64,000 nt of DNA from Candidatus Binatia bacterium (GCA_022826945.1 JAJDTY010000007.1:256501-320500), one strand, 5' to 3'. Shown: positions 1 through 9,818, numbered from the stretch's first letter. A program made the numbers and translations. Notes: generated by a model from the letters alone, not told the origin.

Positions 1-71
1 CCTATTGTTTCCGGCGGCAGCTCCAGGGTGGCGGTATAGGAAAAGAGGTGCTCCATAGTATACTCGAACAT
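1..71 (-). CDS. DUF3237-family protein, N-terminal fragment (runs off the window)
   Basis: An ATG on the minus strand at 69-71 is preceded by a good ribosome site (AAGGAG, 6 nt away) and opens a frame that continues beyond base 1. The 23 visible residues begin MFEYTMEHLFSYTATLELPP. This pattern of a hydrophobic strand followed by an LxPPexIG motif resembles the start of DUF3237 proteins, small beta-barrel proteins of unknown function. Only the first strand is visible, so the assignment is tentative. The gene diverges from the small zinc-ribbon-like gene at 164. Confidence 0.45.
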   Translation of the reverse strand, partial: MFEYTMEHLFSYTATLELPPETI

Positions 72-163
72 GTCAGCTCCTTGTGGTGGCGGCGACTACC
101 GGACAAGAGAAGACCTACCCCGTCCCCCCTGGAGCGTCAAGACGAGGGAAAAGGAGTCAGCCG

Positions 164-385
164 ATGGCAAAAGCCCAGCACTGTCTGATGTGTGCCGACG
201 AGCTCTACCAGATGAGCAACTATGGGGAGCCGGCGGACGGCAACTGGCCCCCCATGGTTGAGGACGAAAAATACGGGACGCTGATTATCTGTCCCGAGTG
301 CGAGGCGGAGCACCTCACCTTTATCGACGACACCCCCGGCCATCCGCCGGTGCGGCGTATTCGGATGCTCAAGCCCCGCGAATAG
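164..385 (+). CDS. small two-CxxC protein
   Basis: This is a 73-residue protein. The ATG at 164 has AAGGAG seven bases upstream, so it is preferred over the in-frame start at 83. Two CxxC pairs are visible (CLMC near residue 6, CPEC near residue 43), separated by an acidic, aromatic-rich loop. That is the arrangement of a small zinc ribbon. The C-terminus is basic. The function is unknown; a metal-stabilised protein or accessory factor is an inference. It converges tightly on the KamA-like gene, with only 2 bp between the stops. Confidence 0.6.
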   Translation: MAKAQHCLMCADELYQMSNYGEPADGNWPPMVEDEKYGTLIICPECEAEHLTFIDDTPGHPPVRRIRMLKPRE

Positions 386-387
386 CC

Positions 388-1782
388 TCAGTGTCCGACC
401 GAGGCCTGCGCCTGTATGGCCCGGTATTCGGGCTCAAAGAAAAATTGGGATTCTCCGCCGGCAGGTTTGAGGTGGTCGAGCCAGGTCGCGTCGGGGTCAA
501 ACTTGGCAAAGAACGGGCGCTGGACCCAGTCGGCATTACGCCCCTGGATAAAGCGCAGGACAAAGACCTTCTCGCCGTTTATTTCGGTGATGCCCTGCAC
601 CTCGACCTTGCCCGGTCCCGCACTCATGGACGGACCACGGGCGGTCCGCGCCAGGCCGGAGACCTGGGAAATGGCCTCACGGTAAATCTCCCAGGCACGC
701 GCCAGCGGCACCTCAAAATAGTGCCGCGCCCCGGTATCGCGTTCAACAAACATATAGTACGGAATGATGCCCAGGCGGACCTGTGTCCGCCACATCCGGG
801 TCCACACTGCGGCGTCATCGTTAATATGGGCCAGGAGCGGCCCCTGACCGCGGATGACCGCGCCGGTCGAGCGCAGACGCCGGATGGCTGCCCGGACCTG
901 CGGCTGTTCCAATTCTCTCCAGTGATTGTAGTGCGCCATGAACGCCACGTGTTTACCGGCGGCGACGAGTTGTTCACACAGGCGCATGAGGTCGTCGGCA
1001 TCCGCATCGCTCGTAAAGCGGAAGGGCCAGTAGGTCAGCGCTTTTGTGCCGATCCGAATGGTTTGGACGTGCTCGAACTCCGGTTGGGTCAAGGGACGCA
1101 GGTATTCAGCCAAGTGGTGGGTCTTCATGACCATCGGGTCTCCGCCGGTCATGAGCAGATCACTCACCTGCGGCTGTGAGGCCAGATAGCTGTGCAGCTG
1201 ACCGGCGTCGTTGGAATTAAACCGCAGCTCCTGAATGCCCACGAACTGCGCCCAGCGAAAGCAGAAGGTGCAATAGGTATGACACGTCTGCCCCTGGCTC
1301 GGGAAAAAGAGGACGGTTTCGCGATACTTATGCTGCATGCCGGGCAGCGATTCGCCGTCCATGTGCGGGACATTCATCTGCTGTTGGCCGGCGGGATGCG
1401 GGTTCAGCCGGATACGGATCTCGTCCGCGGCGGCCTTGACCGCGATTCGATCCGCCCCTTTCCCGAGCAGGTCAGCCATGTGCGCAAAGTCTTCCGGCTG
1501 CAACATGCCCGGCTGCGGGAAAGTCAACTGGAACATCGGGTCATCGGGGATATTGTCCCAGTCGATGAGATTCTCGATGACGTACGGATTAATGCGAAAA
1601 GGCAGGACCGAGGCGACCACCCGCATCTGAAAACGTTGCTCATCAGATAAGCGTTGCAGTTCCGGAATCTGGTCGAGGTGGCGCTCATTGTACACCTTGA
1701 AGCGTGGGGCGGAGGATTCGGGCGTGACGGCAAGAGAGGAGCCGTTTGCAATATCCAGGCGGTGGGTCGTTTCGTCGAGCAT
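388..1782 (-). CDS. KamA-type radical SAM protein (lysine 2,3-aminomutase family)
   Basis: This 464-residue protein has the radical SAM cluster motif CHTYCTFC (Cys167, Cys171, Cys174) followed by FRW, in the context of the lysine-2,3-aminomutase/EpmB family. Family members bind a [4Fe-4S] cluster, S-adenosylmethionine and usually PLP, and shift an amino group between carbons 2 and 3. The ATG at 1782 has AGGAGG seven bases upstream and excludes a 12-residue upstream extension. A glycine-rich MTGGDPM segment, the usual SAM-contact strand, follows the cluster. The motif differs from true KamA (CxxYCRHCTR), so the substrate may not be lysine. EF-P modification (EpmB) is an alternative, though this protein is longer than EpmB. 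Confidence 0.75.
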   Translation of the reverse strand: MLDETTHRLDIANGSSLAVTPESSAPRFKVYNERHLDQIPELQRLSDEQRFQMRVVASVLPFRINPYVIENLIDWDNIPDDPMFQLTFPQPGMLQPEDFAHMADLLGKGADRIAVKAAADEIRIRLNPHPAGQQQMNVPHMDGESLPGMQHKYRETVLFFPSQGQTCHTYCTFCFRWAQFVGIQELRFNSNDAGQLHSYLASQPQVSDLLMTGGDPMVMKTHHLAEYLRPLTQPEFEHVQTIRIGTKALTYWPFRFTSDADADDLMRLCEQLVAAGKHVAFMAHYNHWRELEQPQVRAAIRRLRSTGAVIRGQGPLLAHINDDAAVWTRMWRTQVRLGIIPYYMFVERDTGARHYFEVPLARAWEIYREAISQVSGLARTARGPSMSAGPGKVEVQGITEINGEKVFVLRFIQGRNADWVQRPFFAKFDPDATWLDHLKPAGGESQFFFEPEYRAIQAQASVGH

Positions 1783-1810
1783 AGAGATACCTCCTCCGAG
1801 GAGTCTCCCC

Positions 1811-1895
1811 TTTCCCACTCACACCGCTTCGTACCCACCCACACCACGTCATAGCCACTCACACCGCTTTACCAACGCCTACCGCTTCATACATT
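1811..1895. repeat. degenerate ~20-bp tandem repeat upstream of the KamA-like gene
   Basis: Read on the minus strand, four imperfect units follow each other, each containing a form of AAGCGGTGTGAGTGG: two near-identical copies (1814-1828 and about 1853-1867) and two diverged ones. They sit immediately upstream of the ribosome site of the KamA-like gene. They could be a direct-repeat operator, a leader element or slippage product. No protein frame explains them. Confidence 0.5.
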
Positions 1896-2020
1896 GCGAG
1901 CCTGAGAAAAGAGGGCCGCTCTTCCTTCTGGAGAGCGGAGGGAGACTGTAGAAAGAAATAGGCGAAAAGTCAAATAAAAAAGGCCGGTTATAAGAACAAG
2001 GTTTTATTCTGAATGCGACA

Positions 2021-2046
2021 GGAGGGAGAAGACTCCTTCCCCCTCC
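2021..2046 (-). terminator. hairpin 3' of clpB
   Basis: GGAGGGAGAAG at 2021-2031 and CTTCCCCCTCC at 2036-2046 form an 11-bp stem with one mismatch around a 4-nt ACTC loop. It lies 27 bp past the clpB stop. No strong U-tract follows on the minus strand, so it may be a weak intrinsic terminator or an mRNA end stabiliser. Confidence 0.4.
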
Positions 2047-2072
2047 TTGGTCTGAAGAGGCGGAGGCGGCCT

Positions 2073-4694
2073 TTACGCCACCTCGGCAACCGGTGCGGTC
2101 GTGAAGGTGAGGTCGTGGTGATCGTAGTCGACGATCACGTGGGCATGCTCCGCCACCTCGCCGGCGATAATTTTCCGGCCAAGATTGGTCTCTATCTCTT
2201 TCTGGAGGAGGCGTTTGAGCGGCCGCGCCCCATAGGTCGGGTCATACCCGGTGTGGGCGAAGTATTCCTTCGCGCTTTCCGTCAGTTCAAGCGTGATTTG
2301 CCGCTCGGCCAGCCGCTCCCGCAGGTGCGCAAGCTGAATCTCGACGATCTGTTTGAGGTGGTCTCGGCTCAGACTGTGGAAGACCACGGTCTCGTCGACC
2401 CGGTTCAGAAATTCCGGCCGGAATTCGTTCCGCAGGGCATCCAGCACATCCCGCTTCATGCGCTCATACGCCTCGGCGTCATCACCGCCTCGATAGCCCA
2501 GAATGAGCTGGCTGCCGGCGTTCGAGGTCATGATGATAACGGTGTTCTTGAAGTCAACCGTCCGCCCGTGCCCATCGGTTAACCGCCCGTCGTCCAGAAT
2601 CTGGAGTAAGGCGTTGAAGACATCAGGGTGGGCCTTTTCGATCTCGTCAAACAGGATGACCGAATAGGGTTTCCGCCGGACGGCTTCGGTCAGTTGCCCG
2701 CCTTCGTCATAACCGACATACCCCGGAGGCGCACCAATGAGACGCGCGACCGTATGCTTCTCCATGTATTCCGACATGTCGAGCCGGACCATATTCGCTT
2801 CATCGTCAAACAGAAACTCGGCCAGCGCCCGGGCCAGTTCGGTTTTTCCCACCCCGGTCGGCCCCAGAAAGATGAACGACCCAATCGGCCGGTGCGGGTC
2901 TTTGAGCCCCGAGCGGGCCCGAATCACCGCGTCGGCCACCGCCTGAACGGCCTCTTCCTGACCGATCAGCCGTTGGTGCAGCAACGCGCCGAGGTGCAAT
3001 AGTTTTTCCCGTTCGCCTTCGAGCAGCTTTGCAACGGGAATGCCCGTCCAGCGTGAGATGATGGCGGCGATATCGTCCTCGTCAACCTCCTCCTTGAGGA
3101 GACGACTCGGGCCCTGCCCGCCCTGGAGCCTGGCTTCCCCATCCGCCAGGTCCCGTTCAAGCTGGGCCAGCTTGCCGTACTTCAGTTCGGCGACCCGGTT
3201 GAGGTCGTAGTCGCGCTCGGCCTTTTCAATGGCGCGTCGGGTCTGTTCAATTTCCTCTTTGAGGCTGCGGAGCTGACCGATGCTGTTCTTCTCCATCTCC
3301 CACCGGGCGGTCAGCGCCCCGGCCTCGGCCTGACAATCCGCCAACTCCTTTTCCAGCTTCTCCAGCCGGAGCCGCGAGGCCTGGTCGGTCTCCTTGCGCA
3401 GGGCCTCGCGCTCGATTTCAAGCTGCAACACCCGCCTGGACACCTCGTCCAGTTCGGTCGGCATGGAGTCGATTTCGGTGCGGAGCCGGGCCGCGGCCTC
3501 GTCCACCAGATCGATGGCCTTATCCGGCAGGAAGCGATCACTGATGTAGCGGTGCGACAAGACCGCCGCGGTCACCAGCGCCGCGTCCTTGATGCGGACC
3601 CCGTGGTGGATTTCGTAGCGGTCACGCAGCCCGCGCAGAATAGAGATCGTGTCTTCCACGGACGGCTGGTCGACCGTGACCGGCTGAAAGCGGCGTTCCA
3701 GCGCCCGGTCCTTTTCCACGTATTGACGATACTCGTCCAGCGTGGTCGCCCCGATGCAGTGCAGCTCGCCGCGGGCCAGCATCGGTTTCAGCAGATTGGA
3801 CGCGTCCATGGCGCCCTCCGACGCGCCCGCGCCCACCACCGTATGCAACTCGTCGATAAACAGCACCACCTCGCCCTCGGACTCCTGGACCTCTTTGAGC
3901 ACGGCCTTGAGCCGCTCCTCAAACTCGCCGCGAAATTTTGCGCCCGCAATCAGCGCGCCCATATCCAGGACGATCACGCGGCGATTCTTCAGACTTTCCG
4001 GCACATCGCCGCTGACGATGCGCTGCGCCAGCCCTTCCACAATGGCGGTCTTCCCGACACCCGGGTCACCGATCAGCACCGGATTGTTCTTGGTGCGGCG
4101 GGAGAGCACCTGTACGATGCGGCGAATTTCATCATCCCGGCCAATCACCGGGTCAAGCTTGCCCAAGCTGGCCGCCTGCGTCAGGTCCCGGCCATAGCGT
4201 TCCAGGGCCTGATAGGTGCCCTCCGGATTTTGATTGGTCACCCGCTGGTGGCCACGCACTTTCTGGAGCGCCGCAAGCAGACGCTCCCGGCTGAGACCGA
4301 GGTCACGCAGCAAACGGCCCGTCGCGCCCTCGTCTTCCAGCATGGCGAGGAGCAGATGCTCAACGCTGACGTAGTCGTCCTTGAGTTCTTTGGCCTCATC
4401 TTCAGCTCGGGTGAACAACTGGGAGAAGCGCTGGGTGACGTACACCTGGTCCGGTCCATTGCCCGGGCCGGAAACCTGCGGAATACGGTTCAGCGCCTTT
4501 TCAAGCTCAGTCCTCAACGCCTCGAGGGACACCCCGGCCTGCGTCATGAGCGCCGGGACGACTCCGTCGGGAGAGTCCGTTAATGCGGCCAGCACATGCT
4601 CAATATCAACGCTCTGGTGATTCCGCCGGGTCGCCAGCGCCTGGGCCTGGCGGAGAGCTTCCTGCGATTTTTCGGTCAAGCGATTGAGATCCAC
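2073..4694 (-). CDS. clpB: ClpB, ATP-dependent disaggregase
   Basis: This 873-residue protein has the full class-1 Clp/Hsp100 layout: an N-terminal double Clp-N repeat (about 1-145), a first AAA+ module with Walker A GDPGVGKT (209-216), a long coiled-coil middle domain (about 405-530) and a second AAA+ module with GPTGVGKT (about 610) plus the C-terminal small domain. The middle domain identifies ClpB rather than ClpA or ClpC. ClpB works with DnaK/DnaJ/GrpE to thread aggregated proteins through its hexamer in the cytoplasm. Its length is normal (typically about 860). The start at 4694 has AAGGAGGG upstream. The gene appears to be transcribed alone, and heat-shock control is expected. Confidence 0.97.
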   Translation of the reverse strand: MDLNRLTEKSQEALRQAQALATRRNHQSVDIEHVLAALTDSPDGVVPALMTQAGVSLEALRTELEKALNRIPQVSGPGNGPDQVYVTQRFSQLFTRAEDEAKELKDDYVSVEHLLLAMLEDEGATGRLLRDLGLSRERLLAALQKVRGHQRVTNQNPEGTYQALERYGRDLTQAASLGKLDPVIGRDDEIRRIVQVLSRRTKNNPVLIGDPGVGKTAIVEGLAQRIVSGDVPESLKNRRVIVLDMGALIAGAKFRGEFEERLKAVLKEVQESEGEVVLFIDELHTVVGAGASEGAMDASNLLKPMLARGELHCIGATTLDEYRQYVEKDRALERRFQPVTVDQPSVEDTISILRGLRDRYEIHHGVRIKDAALVTAAVLSHRYISDRFLPDKAIDLVDEAAARLRTEIDSMPTELDEVSRRVLQLEIEREALRKETDQASRLRLEKLEKELADCQAEAGALTARWEMEKNSIGQLRSLKEEIEQTRRAIEKAERDYDLNRVAELKYGKLAQLERDLADGEARLQGGQGPSRLLKEEVDEDDIAAIISRWTGIPVAKLLEGEREKLLHLGALLHQRLIGQEEAVQAVADAVIRARSGLKDPHRPIGSFIFLGPTGVGKTELARALAEFLFDDEANMVRLDMSEYMEKHTVARLIGAPPGYVGYDEGGQLTEAVRRKPYSVILFDEIEKAHPDVFNALLQILDDGRLTDGHGRTVDFKNTVIIMTSNAGSQLILGYRGGDDAEAYERMKRDVLDALRNEFRPEFLNRVDETVVFHSLSRDHLKQIVEIQLAHLRERLAERQITLELTESAKEYFAHTGYDPTYGARPLKRLLQKEIETNLGRKIIAGEVAEHAHVIVDYDHHDLTFTTAPVAEVA

Positions 4695-4749
4695 GCTGCC
4701 CTCCTTCCGCCAGCCGTTCGCGCTCGGTCGTTTTTAACTGGCTGTGACT

Positions 4750-4790
4750 CTTACCTGTAAAAAAGGTAAGGCTGATTTGGGGCGTGTCAA
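4750..4790 (-). promoter_or_regulatory. possible clpB promoter/operator
   Basis: On the minus strand a perfect -35-like TTGACA (complement of 4785-4790) lies about 90 bp upstream of the clpB start. Downstream of it is a perfect 6-bp inverted repeat, CTTACC (4750-4755) and GGTAAG (4765-4770), around an A-rich centre. No convincing -10 is seen at ideal spacing. The match to a heat-shock (sigma-32) or CIRCE element is poor, so the regulator is unknown. Confidence 0.3.
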
Positions 4791-4843
4791 GGAGAAGCGG
4801 CACAATGCCCCGTCTCCCACTTCCGTGTCTCTCGGGGGGAAGG

Positions 4844-4866
4844 CCGACCCCATCCCCCCGGGTCGG
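4844..4866 (-). terminator. hairpin 3' of the aminotransferase gene
   Basis: CCGACCC (4844-4850) and GGGTCGG (4860-4866) form a 7-bp GC stem around a 9-nt C-rich loop. The hairpin lies between the aminotransferase stop (4922) and the clpB start (4694). A U-run is absent, so it is only a candidate terminator. Confidence 0.3.
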
Positions 4867-4921
4867 GGGAAGGGAAAAGGCAAACCGGGCTATGGCTCGG
4901 GCGGCGTCTGCCCGGGCGCGT

Positions 4922-6271
4922 TTACCCGACGGCTCTTTCTTTTCGATCCATCAGATCCACGACTTTGGGCGACTTCGTTTCCGCCACCCAACTCGTCAGA
5001 CGCTGCACGGCTTCGATCATATCTCCACACCAGCGCTCAATAAAATCGGCCGGCAGGTCGTGGTCGAGCGGAATCGCCTCACTCGCGGTGAGAGCCCGCG
5101 CGCCGTCAAAGCCGATATAGGCAATGCGGGCGGTGAGTTCCTCCCGCGGGCGCTGGAACGCCGAGCCGGGCAGAACGGCAACGCCCGTATCGCGCAGGAG
5201 CGCCTCGCACAAAGCGTCGCTGTCCAGGATACCGCGCTGCGCCAGCCGCTCGGCAAAAGGGGAAAAATCCGGAAAGAGATAAAAAGCGCCAACCGGAGCG
5301 TGCACCCGGACGCCGGCCGCCTGCAGAATCCGCGTACAGCGCTGGCCCAGGTCCGACAGCATGCGGCGGACGTGGGAGAGATAGCGCTCGATCCCGATGC
5401 TCGCCTGAAACGCCCGGGTCGCCGCATATTGAATCGGGGCGCTGACCGACGTATAGGTCTCGCTGGCCACGGCCGCCATCGCTTCCATCAGCCAGCTCAA
5501 ATCCGGCGGAAAGGTAAACGTCCCGAGCCGCCAACCGCCGGCGCCGCACCATTTGGACAGCCCGGAACTGATGATGGTTCCTTCCGGATAAAAGCGGGCA
5601 ACCGACACGTGCGCCCCCTGGTGATGCAGCTGGCCATAAATTTCATCGGACAGCAGAATCACCCCGAACCGCCGCGCGACCGCGGCCAGCTCTTCAAGCT
5701 CGTCTGCCGTATAGCTGCCCCCTTCGGGGTTCCCCGGATAATTCAACACCAGTATACGCGGCCGGTCCGGGTCGGCCTGACAGATGGCCTCCAGGCGCCG
5801 GGGGGAGACGCGCCAGTTCCCTTCAAATGTCGTCGGGATAAGATTGACGGTGCGGCCGATGATGCGAGCCTGGGGGATATAGGACACCCAGGCCGGGGAC
5901 GGCACGAGCAGTTCGCCGTAAAAAGTCAACTGCAGGAGAAACAGGAGTTCTTTTGAGCCGGGTCCGACCAGGACGCCCTCGGGGCGGGCCTGCACGCGGT
6001 CTTTCTGGCGATGAAACTCCGCCACGGCTTCCCGCAGGGCGGGCAGACCGGTGACCGGCAGGTAGTCGTCTTCGTGGGCGTGCAGCCTGAGCGCATTCAC
6101 CACTTCGGATGGAATGGGAAACGGCGATTGGCCCAGCCCGAGTTTATAGACGCGGTGCCCTTCGCGGCGGAGCGCGTTGCTCCGCTCATTGATCGCTAAA
6201 GTTGCTGATTGTCCAAGCCCCCGCACGTTGAGGTTGAGGCTACCACATCGGTGATGACCCTGAAGTTCCAC
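4922..6271 (-). CDS. class I/II PLP aminotransferase
   Basis: This protein of about 449 residues belongs to the fold-type I PLP enzymes. The catalytic lysine is in SGLSKWCGAGGWRLG (about Lys240). The PLP-contacting Asn is in NYPGNPEGG (about 178) and the ring-pairing Asp in LLSDEIY (about 209). The GTG at 6271 is chosen because GGGAGG lies eight bases upstream; an in-frame GTG at 6289 is possible but lacks spacing to a ribosome site. Sequence before LNVRGLGQSATLAINERSN is poorly conserved in such enzymes. The substrate cannot be read from the sequence. The neighbouring KamA-type gene hints at amino-acid metabolism, but ClpB separates them. Confidence 0.85.
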   Translation of the reverse strand: MELQGHHRCGSLNLNVRGLGQSATLAINERSNALRREGHRVYKLGLGQSPFPIPSEVVNALRLHAHEDDYLPVTGLPALREAVAEFHRQKDRVQARPEGVLVGPGSKELLFLLQLTFYGELLVPSPAWVSYIPQARIIGRTVNLIPTTFEGNWRVSPRRLEAICQADPDRPRILVLNYPGNPEGGSYTADELEELAAVARRFGVILLSDEIYGQLHHQGAHVSVARFYPEGTIISSGLSKWCGAGGWRLGTFTFPPDLSWLMEAMAAVASETYTSVSAPIQYAATRAFQASIGIERYLSHVRRMLSDLGQRCTRILQAAGVRVHAPVGAFYLFPDFSPFAERLAQRGILDSDALCEALLRDTGVAVLPGSAFQRPREELTARIAYIGFDGARALTASEAIPLDHDLPADFIERWCGDMIEAVQRLTSWVAETKSPKVVDLMDRKERAVG

Positions 6272-6436
6272 TGCATCCACCTCCCCCACCGGCCCCTGTT
6301 GTCGTCTTCACGGCCGGTGCGCTCTGCGCGCCACCCTCCTAGAATACCGCATGTCTCGGGGGGACACAAACACAAAGACAAACGGGTTTTCGCCGCATAT
6401 CGGCGCAAAACACAGGGACGAACACGGTCGAGACGG

Positions 6437-7750
6437 TTAATGATTGAAGGAATCTGCGGTGGCCAGGGAGCGAAGCGTGATACCGTCAAGGGCTCGCTCG
6501 ACCGCCTGATTCCGCCGGTCGAGCAGAGCCGAGATGACATCCCCGCCATCAATGACGACGGGCTCACGCCCGGGCGTACGCAGGGTATCCAGCACACTCG
6601 CAACCGCAATCTGCTCGGGCGGACGGCCAAGCACGACGCCCTCCGGCTCGACGGTCTGCAGCAGCACGCCCTTTGCCAGCAGCGTTTCAATCAGCGCCTC
6701 CAGCACGGAGAACTGGACGTGCATGTTTTTGGCAAGAGCGGCGACCGACCACGGCGCTTGTTCGGCAAGATAGCGCCGCGTGATTTCAACCAGGGCGGTC
6801 AGCGCGAGGCGCTCCTGCGACAGCGGGGTCTTGCCGTCCAGTTCGGCTCGGTAGGAGTTCGGATGTTGATGAAAACAGGCGACTTCGGCACCCACCAGAA
6901 TAATCAGCCAACTGGCGTACGCCCAGATAAAAAAGAAAACCAGGATGGCAAAACTCGAATAGATGGCCGCATAACGCGCCGAGCCGGCAATAAAGGCGGC
7001 AAAACCGACCCCGGCCAACTGCCACAAAACAGCCGCGACCACCCCGCCCAATAAGGCGGAGCCAAAGCGCACGGCCGTATTGGGAACAAAGACGTACAAA
7101 AACGTGAAGGCAATACACAGAAAGGCGAACGGCATCAGTTGCGTCGCCACAATAATGAGCGGGCCAAGCAACTCGTTCGCCATCAGATACTGCACCACGG
7201 TGTGACTCTGGGCCGAGGCAATGACGGTCAATGCCGTAAAGACCAGCACCGGACCAACCAGAACCACGCTCAGATAGTCACTGCATTTCTTGCCCCAGGG
7301 ACGAGGGTGCCGCACCTGCCAGATCGCGTTGAACGAGTCTTCAATTTTGCTGATCAGCGAAACGACGGTATACAACAGGGCCGCCACCCCGACCGCGCCC
7401 AGCACGCCGACGCGCAGATTACTCACAAACTCCAGGATGCGCCGGGTGATTTCCGTCCCCTGCTCACCCAACGGCTCCAAGGCTTGGGCCAGGGACGGCT
7501 CAATGAGATTGTGCACCCCGAATGCCTTGAGCACGGCAAACATGACCGCCAAGAGCGGCACCAGGGACAGCAGGGTGACATAGGTGAGCCCCATGGCCCG
7601 CAGGCTGAGCGCGTCGTCCTGAACCTTTTGACGGACAACGGAAAAAAAGGCACAGGCCCGTGGCAGCCACTGCGTACGGATCGTACGCAGTGGCCGGAGA
7701 TCAAGGCTCCAGGCCTTTTCGACACGGGACTCCCGGTTCCTGTCTCGCAT
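6437..7750 (-). CDS. YihY/BrkB-family inner-membrane protein with C-terminal winged-helix-like tail
   Basis: This 437-residue protein starts with a basic cytoplasmic stretch. It then has about six hydrophobic segments typical of YihY (formerly miscalled ribonuclease BN/BrkB), including the ALSLRAMGLTYVTLLSLVP region and GGVVAAVLWQLAG. The last 120 residues are soluble, with helix-turn-helix-like composition (LAEQAPWSVAALAKNMHVQF, then ALIETLLAKGVL), as in longer family members. The transported substrate is not established for this family. The gene is divergent from the hydrolase at 7860. Confidence 0.85.
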   Translation of the reverse strand: MRDRNRESRVEKAWSLDLRPLRTIRTQWLPRACAFFSVVRQKVQDDALSLRAMGLTYVTLLSLVPLLAVMFAVLKAFGVHNLIEPSLAQALEPLGEQGTEITRRILEFVSNLRVGVLGAVGVAALLYTVVSLISKIEDSFNAIWQVRHPRPWGKKCSDYLSVVLVGPVLVFTALTVIASAQSHTVVQYLMANELLGPLIIVATQLMPFAFLCIAFTFLYVFVPNTAVRFGSALLGGVVAAVLWQLAGVGFAAFIAGSARYAAIYSSFAILVFFFIWAYASWLIILVGAEVACFHQHPNSYRAELDGKTPLSQERLALTALVEITRRYLAEQAPWSVAALAKNMHVQFSVLEALIETLLAKGVLLQTVEPEGVVLGRPPEQIAVASVLDTLRTPGREPVVIDGGDVISALLDRRNQAVERALDGITLRSLATADSFNH

Positions 7751-7859
7751 AAAGAATTCTTGTGTTCAGCGTTCCTGTTTCGCCGTTGTCATGGCGCGTC
7801 CCACTTGTGTTCCGCAGGATTTTCGCCTACCCGAGTGAGACAACAAGAAGGAGGAAGAT

Positions 7860-8507
7860 ATGGAAGAGCACATCACCTTTCCGGCCGGCGAGGGCGATAA
7901 CGCCATCACCCTAGAGGGTCTCCTCTCGACCTCACACCAGGCTCCCGCCCTCGGAGCGGTGCTGTGCCATCCCCATCCGCTGTATGGGGGCGAAATGCAC
8001 AACAACGTGGTGTCAGCGTTAGCACACGCCTTCCAAAAGGAGAATATCGCCACGCTGCGATTCAATTTCCGTGGGGTTGGGCGCAGTGAAGGCACCCACG
8101 ACGAGGGCGAGGCCGAGCGCGAGGACGTAAAAGCGGCGGTCACGGCTCTGCTGGACCGGCAGCCCGTCTCGACCGTCGTGGTTGCCGGCTACTCGTTCGG
8201 CTCGATGGTGGGCCTGCAGGCCGGGGCGGAAGACGACCGCGTCCACCGCCTGATTGGCGTGGCCTTCCCGCTGGGCTTTCGTGACCCGGCGTTTCTTGTG
8301 AACGTGACCAAACCGCTCCTGCTTGTCAGCGGCGACCGGGACACCTACTCCCCCATCCCCGCCCTGACCGAGCTGGTTGCAAAAATATCCGCCCCCAAGC
8401 AGTTCGAAACCATTGGCGGTGCGGACCATTTCTTTATGTCCAGAGAGGGCGAAGTCGCCCAAGCCGCGGTCTCCTTTCTTCAGCAGACCGAGAAACCGGG
8501 CGAATGA
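7860..8507 (+). CDS. alpha/beta-fold hydrolase (COG2945-like)
   Basis: This 215-residue cytoplasmic hydrolase has its nucleophile elbow at GYSFGS (Ser112), an oxyanion-region CHPHPLYGG motif (about 36-44), a likely acid in GDRDTYSP (about 160) and the catalytic His in GGADHFF (about 186). These are typical of small dienelactone-hydrolase-like or KANL3/Tex30-type proteins. An AAGGAGG ribosome site lies just before the ATG. The substrate is unknown. It ends 17 bp from the convergent CNNM gene. Confidence 0.85.
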   Translation: MEEHITFPAGEGDNAITLEGLLSTSHQAPALGAVLCHPHPLYGGEMHNNVVSALAHAFQKENIATLRFNFRGVGRSEGTHDEGEAEREDVKAAVTALLDRQPVSTVVVAGYSFGSMVGLQAGAEDDRVHRLIGVAFPLGFRDPAFLVNVTKPLLLVSGDRDTYSPIPALTELVAKISAPKQFETIGGADHFFMSREGEVAQAAVSFLQQTEKPGE

Positions 8508-8524
8508 CGCTCCGCCAGTCCGAT

Positions 8525-9790
8525 CTATGGGGATGATTTTTCAGGCGATATCTCCTCGTCTGCATTGCCCTCGGCAATGCGCATCCGCACCTGGGTCGCC
8601 CGGCCGCCTTGCTCCTCAATAACCTCGGCAACGGCGTTTCGGAGGCGGACTTGGTCGCCGACCTTGAGCAGCCGGTTCAAGCGGCTGACCAGCAGCCCCG
8701 ACAGCGTGTCTACGTCGGGCGCATACAGGTCAAGCCCCAGCTCCCGGTTCACTCGTTCGATCGGCAACTGCCCGCTCACCTTGAAGACATCAGCACCTTC
8801 AGGCACGATTTCCGGCGGCTCGCTGTCAAACTCGTCCTGCACGTCACCGACAATCTGCTCCACGACATTCTCCATGGTAATGACACCGACAACCGAGCCG
8901 AACTCATCGTCGACCAACGCCATCTGCTGGTGGGTGCTCTGCATCTCTCGCAAGAGCCGGCTGATCGGCAGGGTCTCGGGGATATGTCGGATCGGCCGCG
9001 CGACCGACCTGAGAATGCCATCGTCATCGCCAGTCAGGCCGAGCAGGTCTTTGACGTGAACCAACCCAACCACCTCGTCCAGTGACCCGATGCACAGTGG
9101 AAAGCGCGTGTGGCGCGTTTTCTTGGCGATTTCCAGACATTTTTCAAGCGACCAGTGCACATCGAAGAACACGACATCCCGGCGCGCAACCATTACCTGG
9201 CGGGCCAGCATATCGTCAAAATGAAACACCGCGTTGAGGAGTTGCAGTTCCGAGGCGGATAGCTCACCGGCCTTCCGCCCCAGATGAATATCGGCCCGGA
9301 TCTCATCCTCCGTGACAGCGGGCACGCCCAGGCCGCCGGTAAAGAAGGCGGAGAACGCCTGCGTGATCCGAATGAGGGGTGAAAGACCTCTCTGCATCAG
9401 CGTCAGCGGCCAGACGATCCAATGCCAGATGGTTCGCCAGTGGGTTGCCCCGTACGTCTTGGGAAGAATCTCGCCCACGAACAGGATGGCAACGGTCAGA
9501 CCGACAGAAAACGCCGGGACCCAGACTGAACCCAGCATCTGCGCGGCGTACATCCCGCAGAGTGTTGCCCCGGCCGTGTTCGCAATCGTGTTGAGTATCA
9601 GGATCGCGGAGGTCGGGCGGGCGATGTTCGTCTTCATGGCGATGAACCGCTCGGCCAGGCGGGCGTGTTTCCCCTCTGCCCGCGCCGCCTCAAGCGACCC
9701 GATACGAGTCGAGTACAGTGTGGCTTCGAACAGCGAGCACATGCTCGATATCAGCACCGTCAACCCGGCAACAACAAGCAGCATTGTCAT
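8525..9790 (-). CDS. CNNM/CorC-type transporter (DUF21-CBS-CorC_HlyC)
   Basis: This 421-residue membrane protein has a DUF21/CNNM transmembrane domain (about 1-185, ending in acidic and basic cytosolic sequence), a CBS pair (about 195-315, including RHTRFPLCIG and DEFGSVVGVITMENVVEQIVG) and a C-terminal CorC_HlyC domain (about 330-405). CNNM proteins are Mg2+/Co2+ efflux or exchange systems. The ATG at 9790 is supported by GGAGGGG eight bases upstream; a 27-residue upstream extension is rejected. It is the last gene of the mscS-mgtEN-mgtE-corC run, so coordinated magnesium handling is a fair inference. Confidence 0.88.
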   Translation of the reverse strand: MTMLLVVAGLTVLISSMCSLFEATLYSTRIGSLEAARAEGKHARLAERFIAMKTNIARPTSAILILNTIANTAGATLCGMYAAQMLGSVWVPAFSVGLTVAILFVGEILPKTYGATHWRTIWHWIVWPLTLMQRGLSPLIRITQAFSAFFTGGLGVPAVTEDEIRADIHLGRKAGELSASELQLLNAVFHFDDMLARQVMVARRDVVFFDVHWSLEKCLEIAKKTRHTRFPLCIGSLDEVVGLVHVKDLLGLTGDDDGILRSVARPIRHIPETLPISRLLREMQSTHQQMALVDDEFGSVVGVITMENVVEQIVGDVQDEFDSEPPEIVPEGADVFKVSGQLPIERVNRELGLDLYAPDVDTLSGLLVSRLNRLLKVGDQVRLRNAVAEVIEEQGGRATQVRMRIAEGNADEEISPEKSSP

Positions 9791-9818
9791 CTCTGCCCCT
9801 CCGCTCTGTAGACCCGAT

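Noticed and set aside
1811-1895. Possible CRISPR-like array
   Set aside because: Units are directly adjacent and degenerate, with no constant repeat/spacer alternation and no cas genes nearby.
3552-4583. 343-codon plus-strand frame opposite clpB
   Set aside because: It is an antisense shadow of a GC-rich gene: no ribosome site, no domain, and it lies entirely within clear ClpB coding sequence.
4784-5956. 390-codon plus-strand frame opposite the aminotransferase
   Set aside because: Shadow frame without family features; the aminotransferase has all PLP-site residues.
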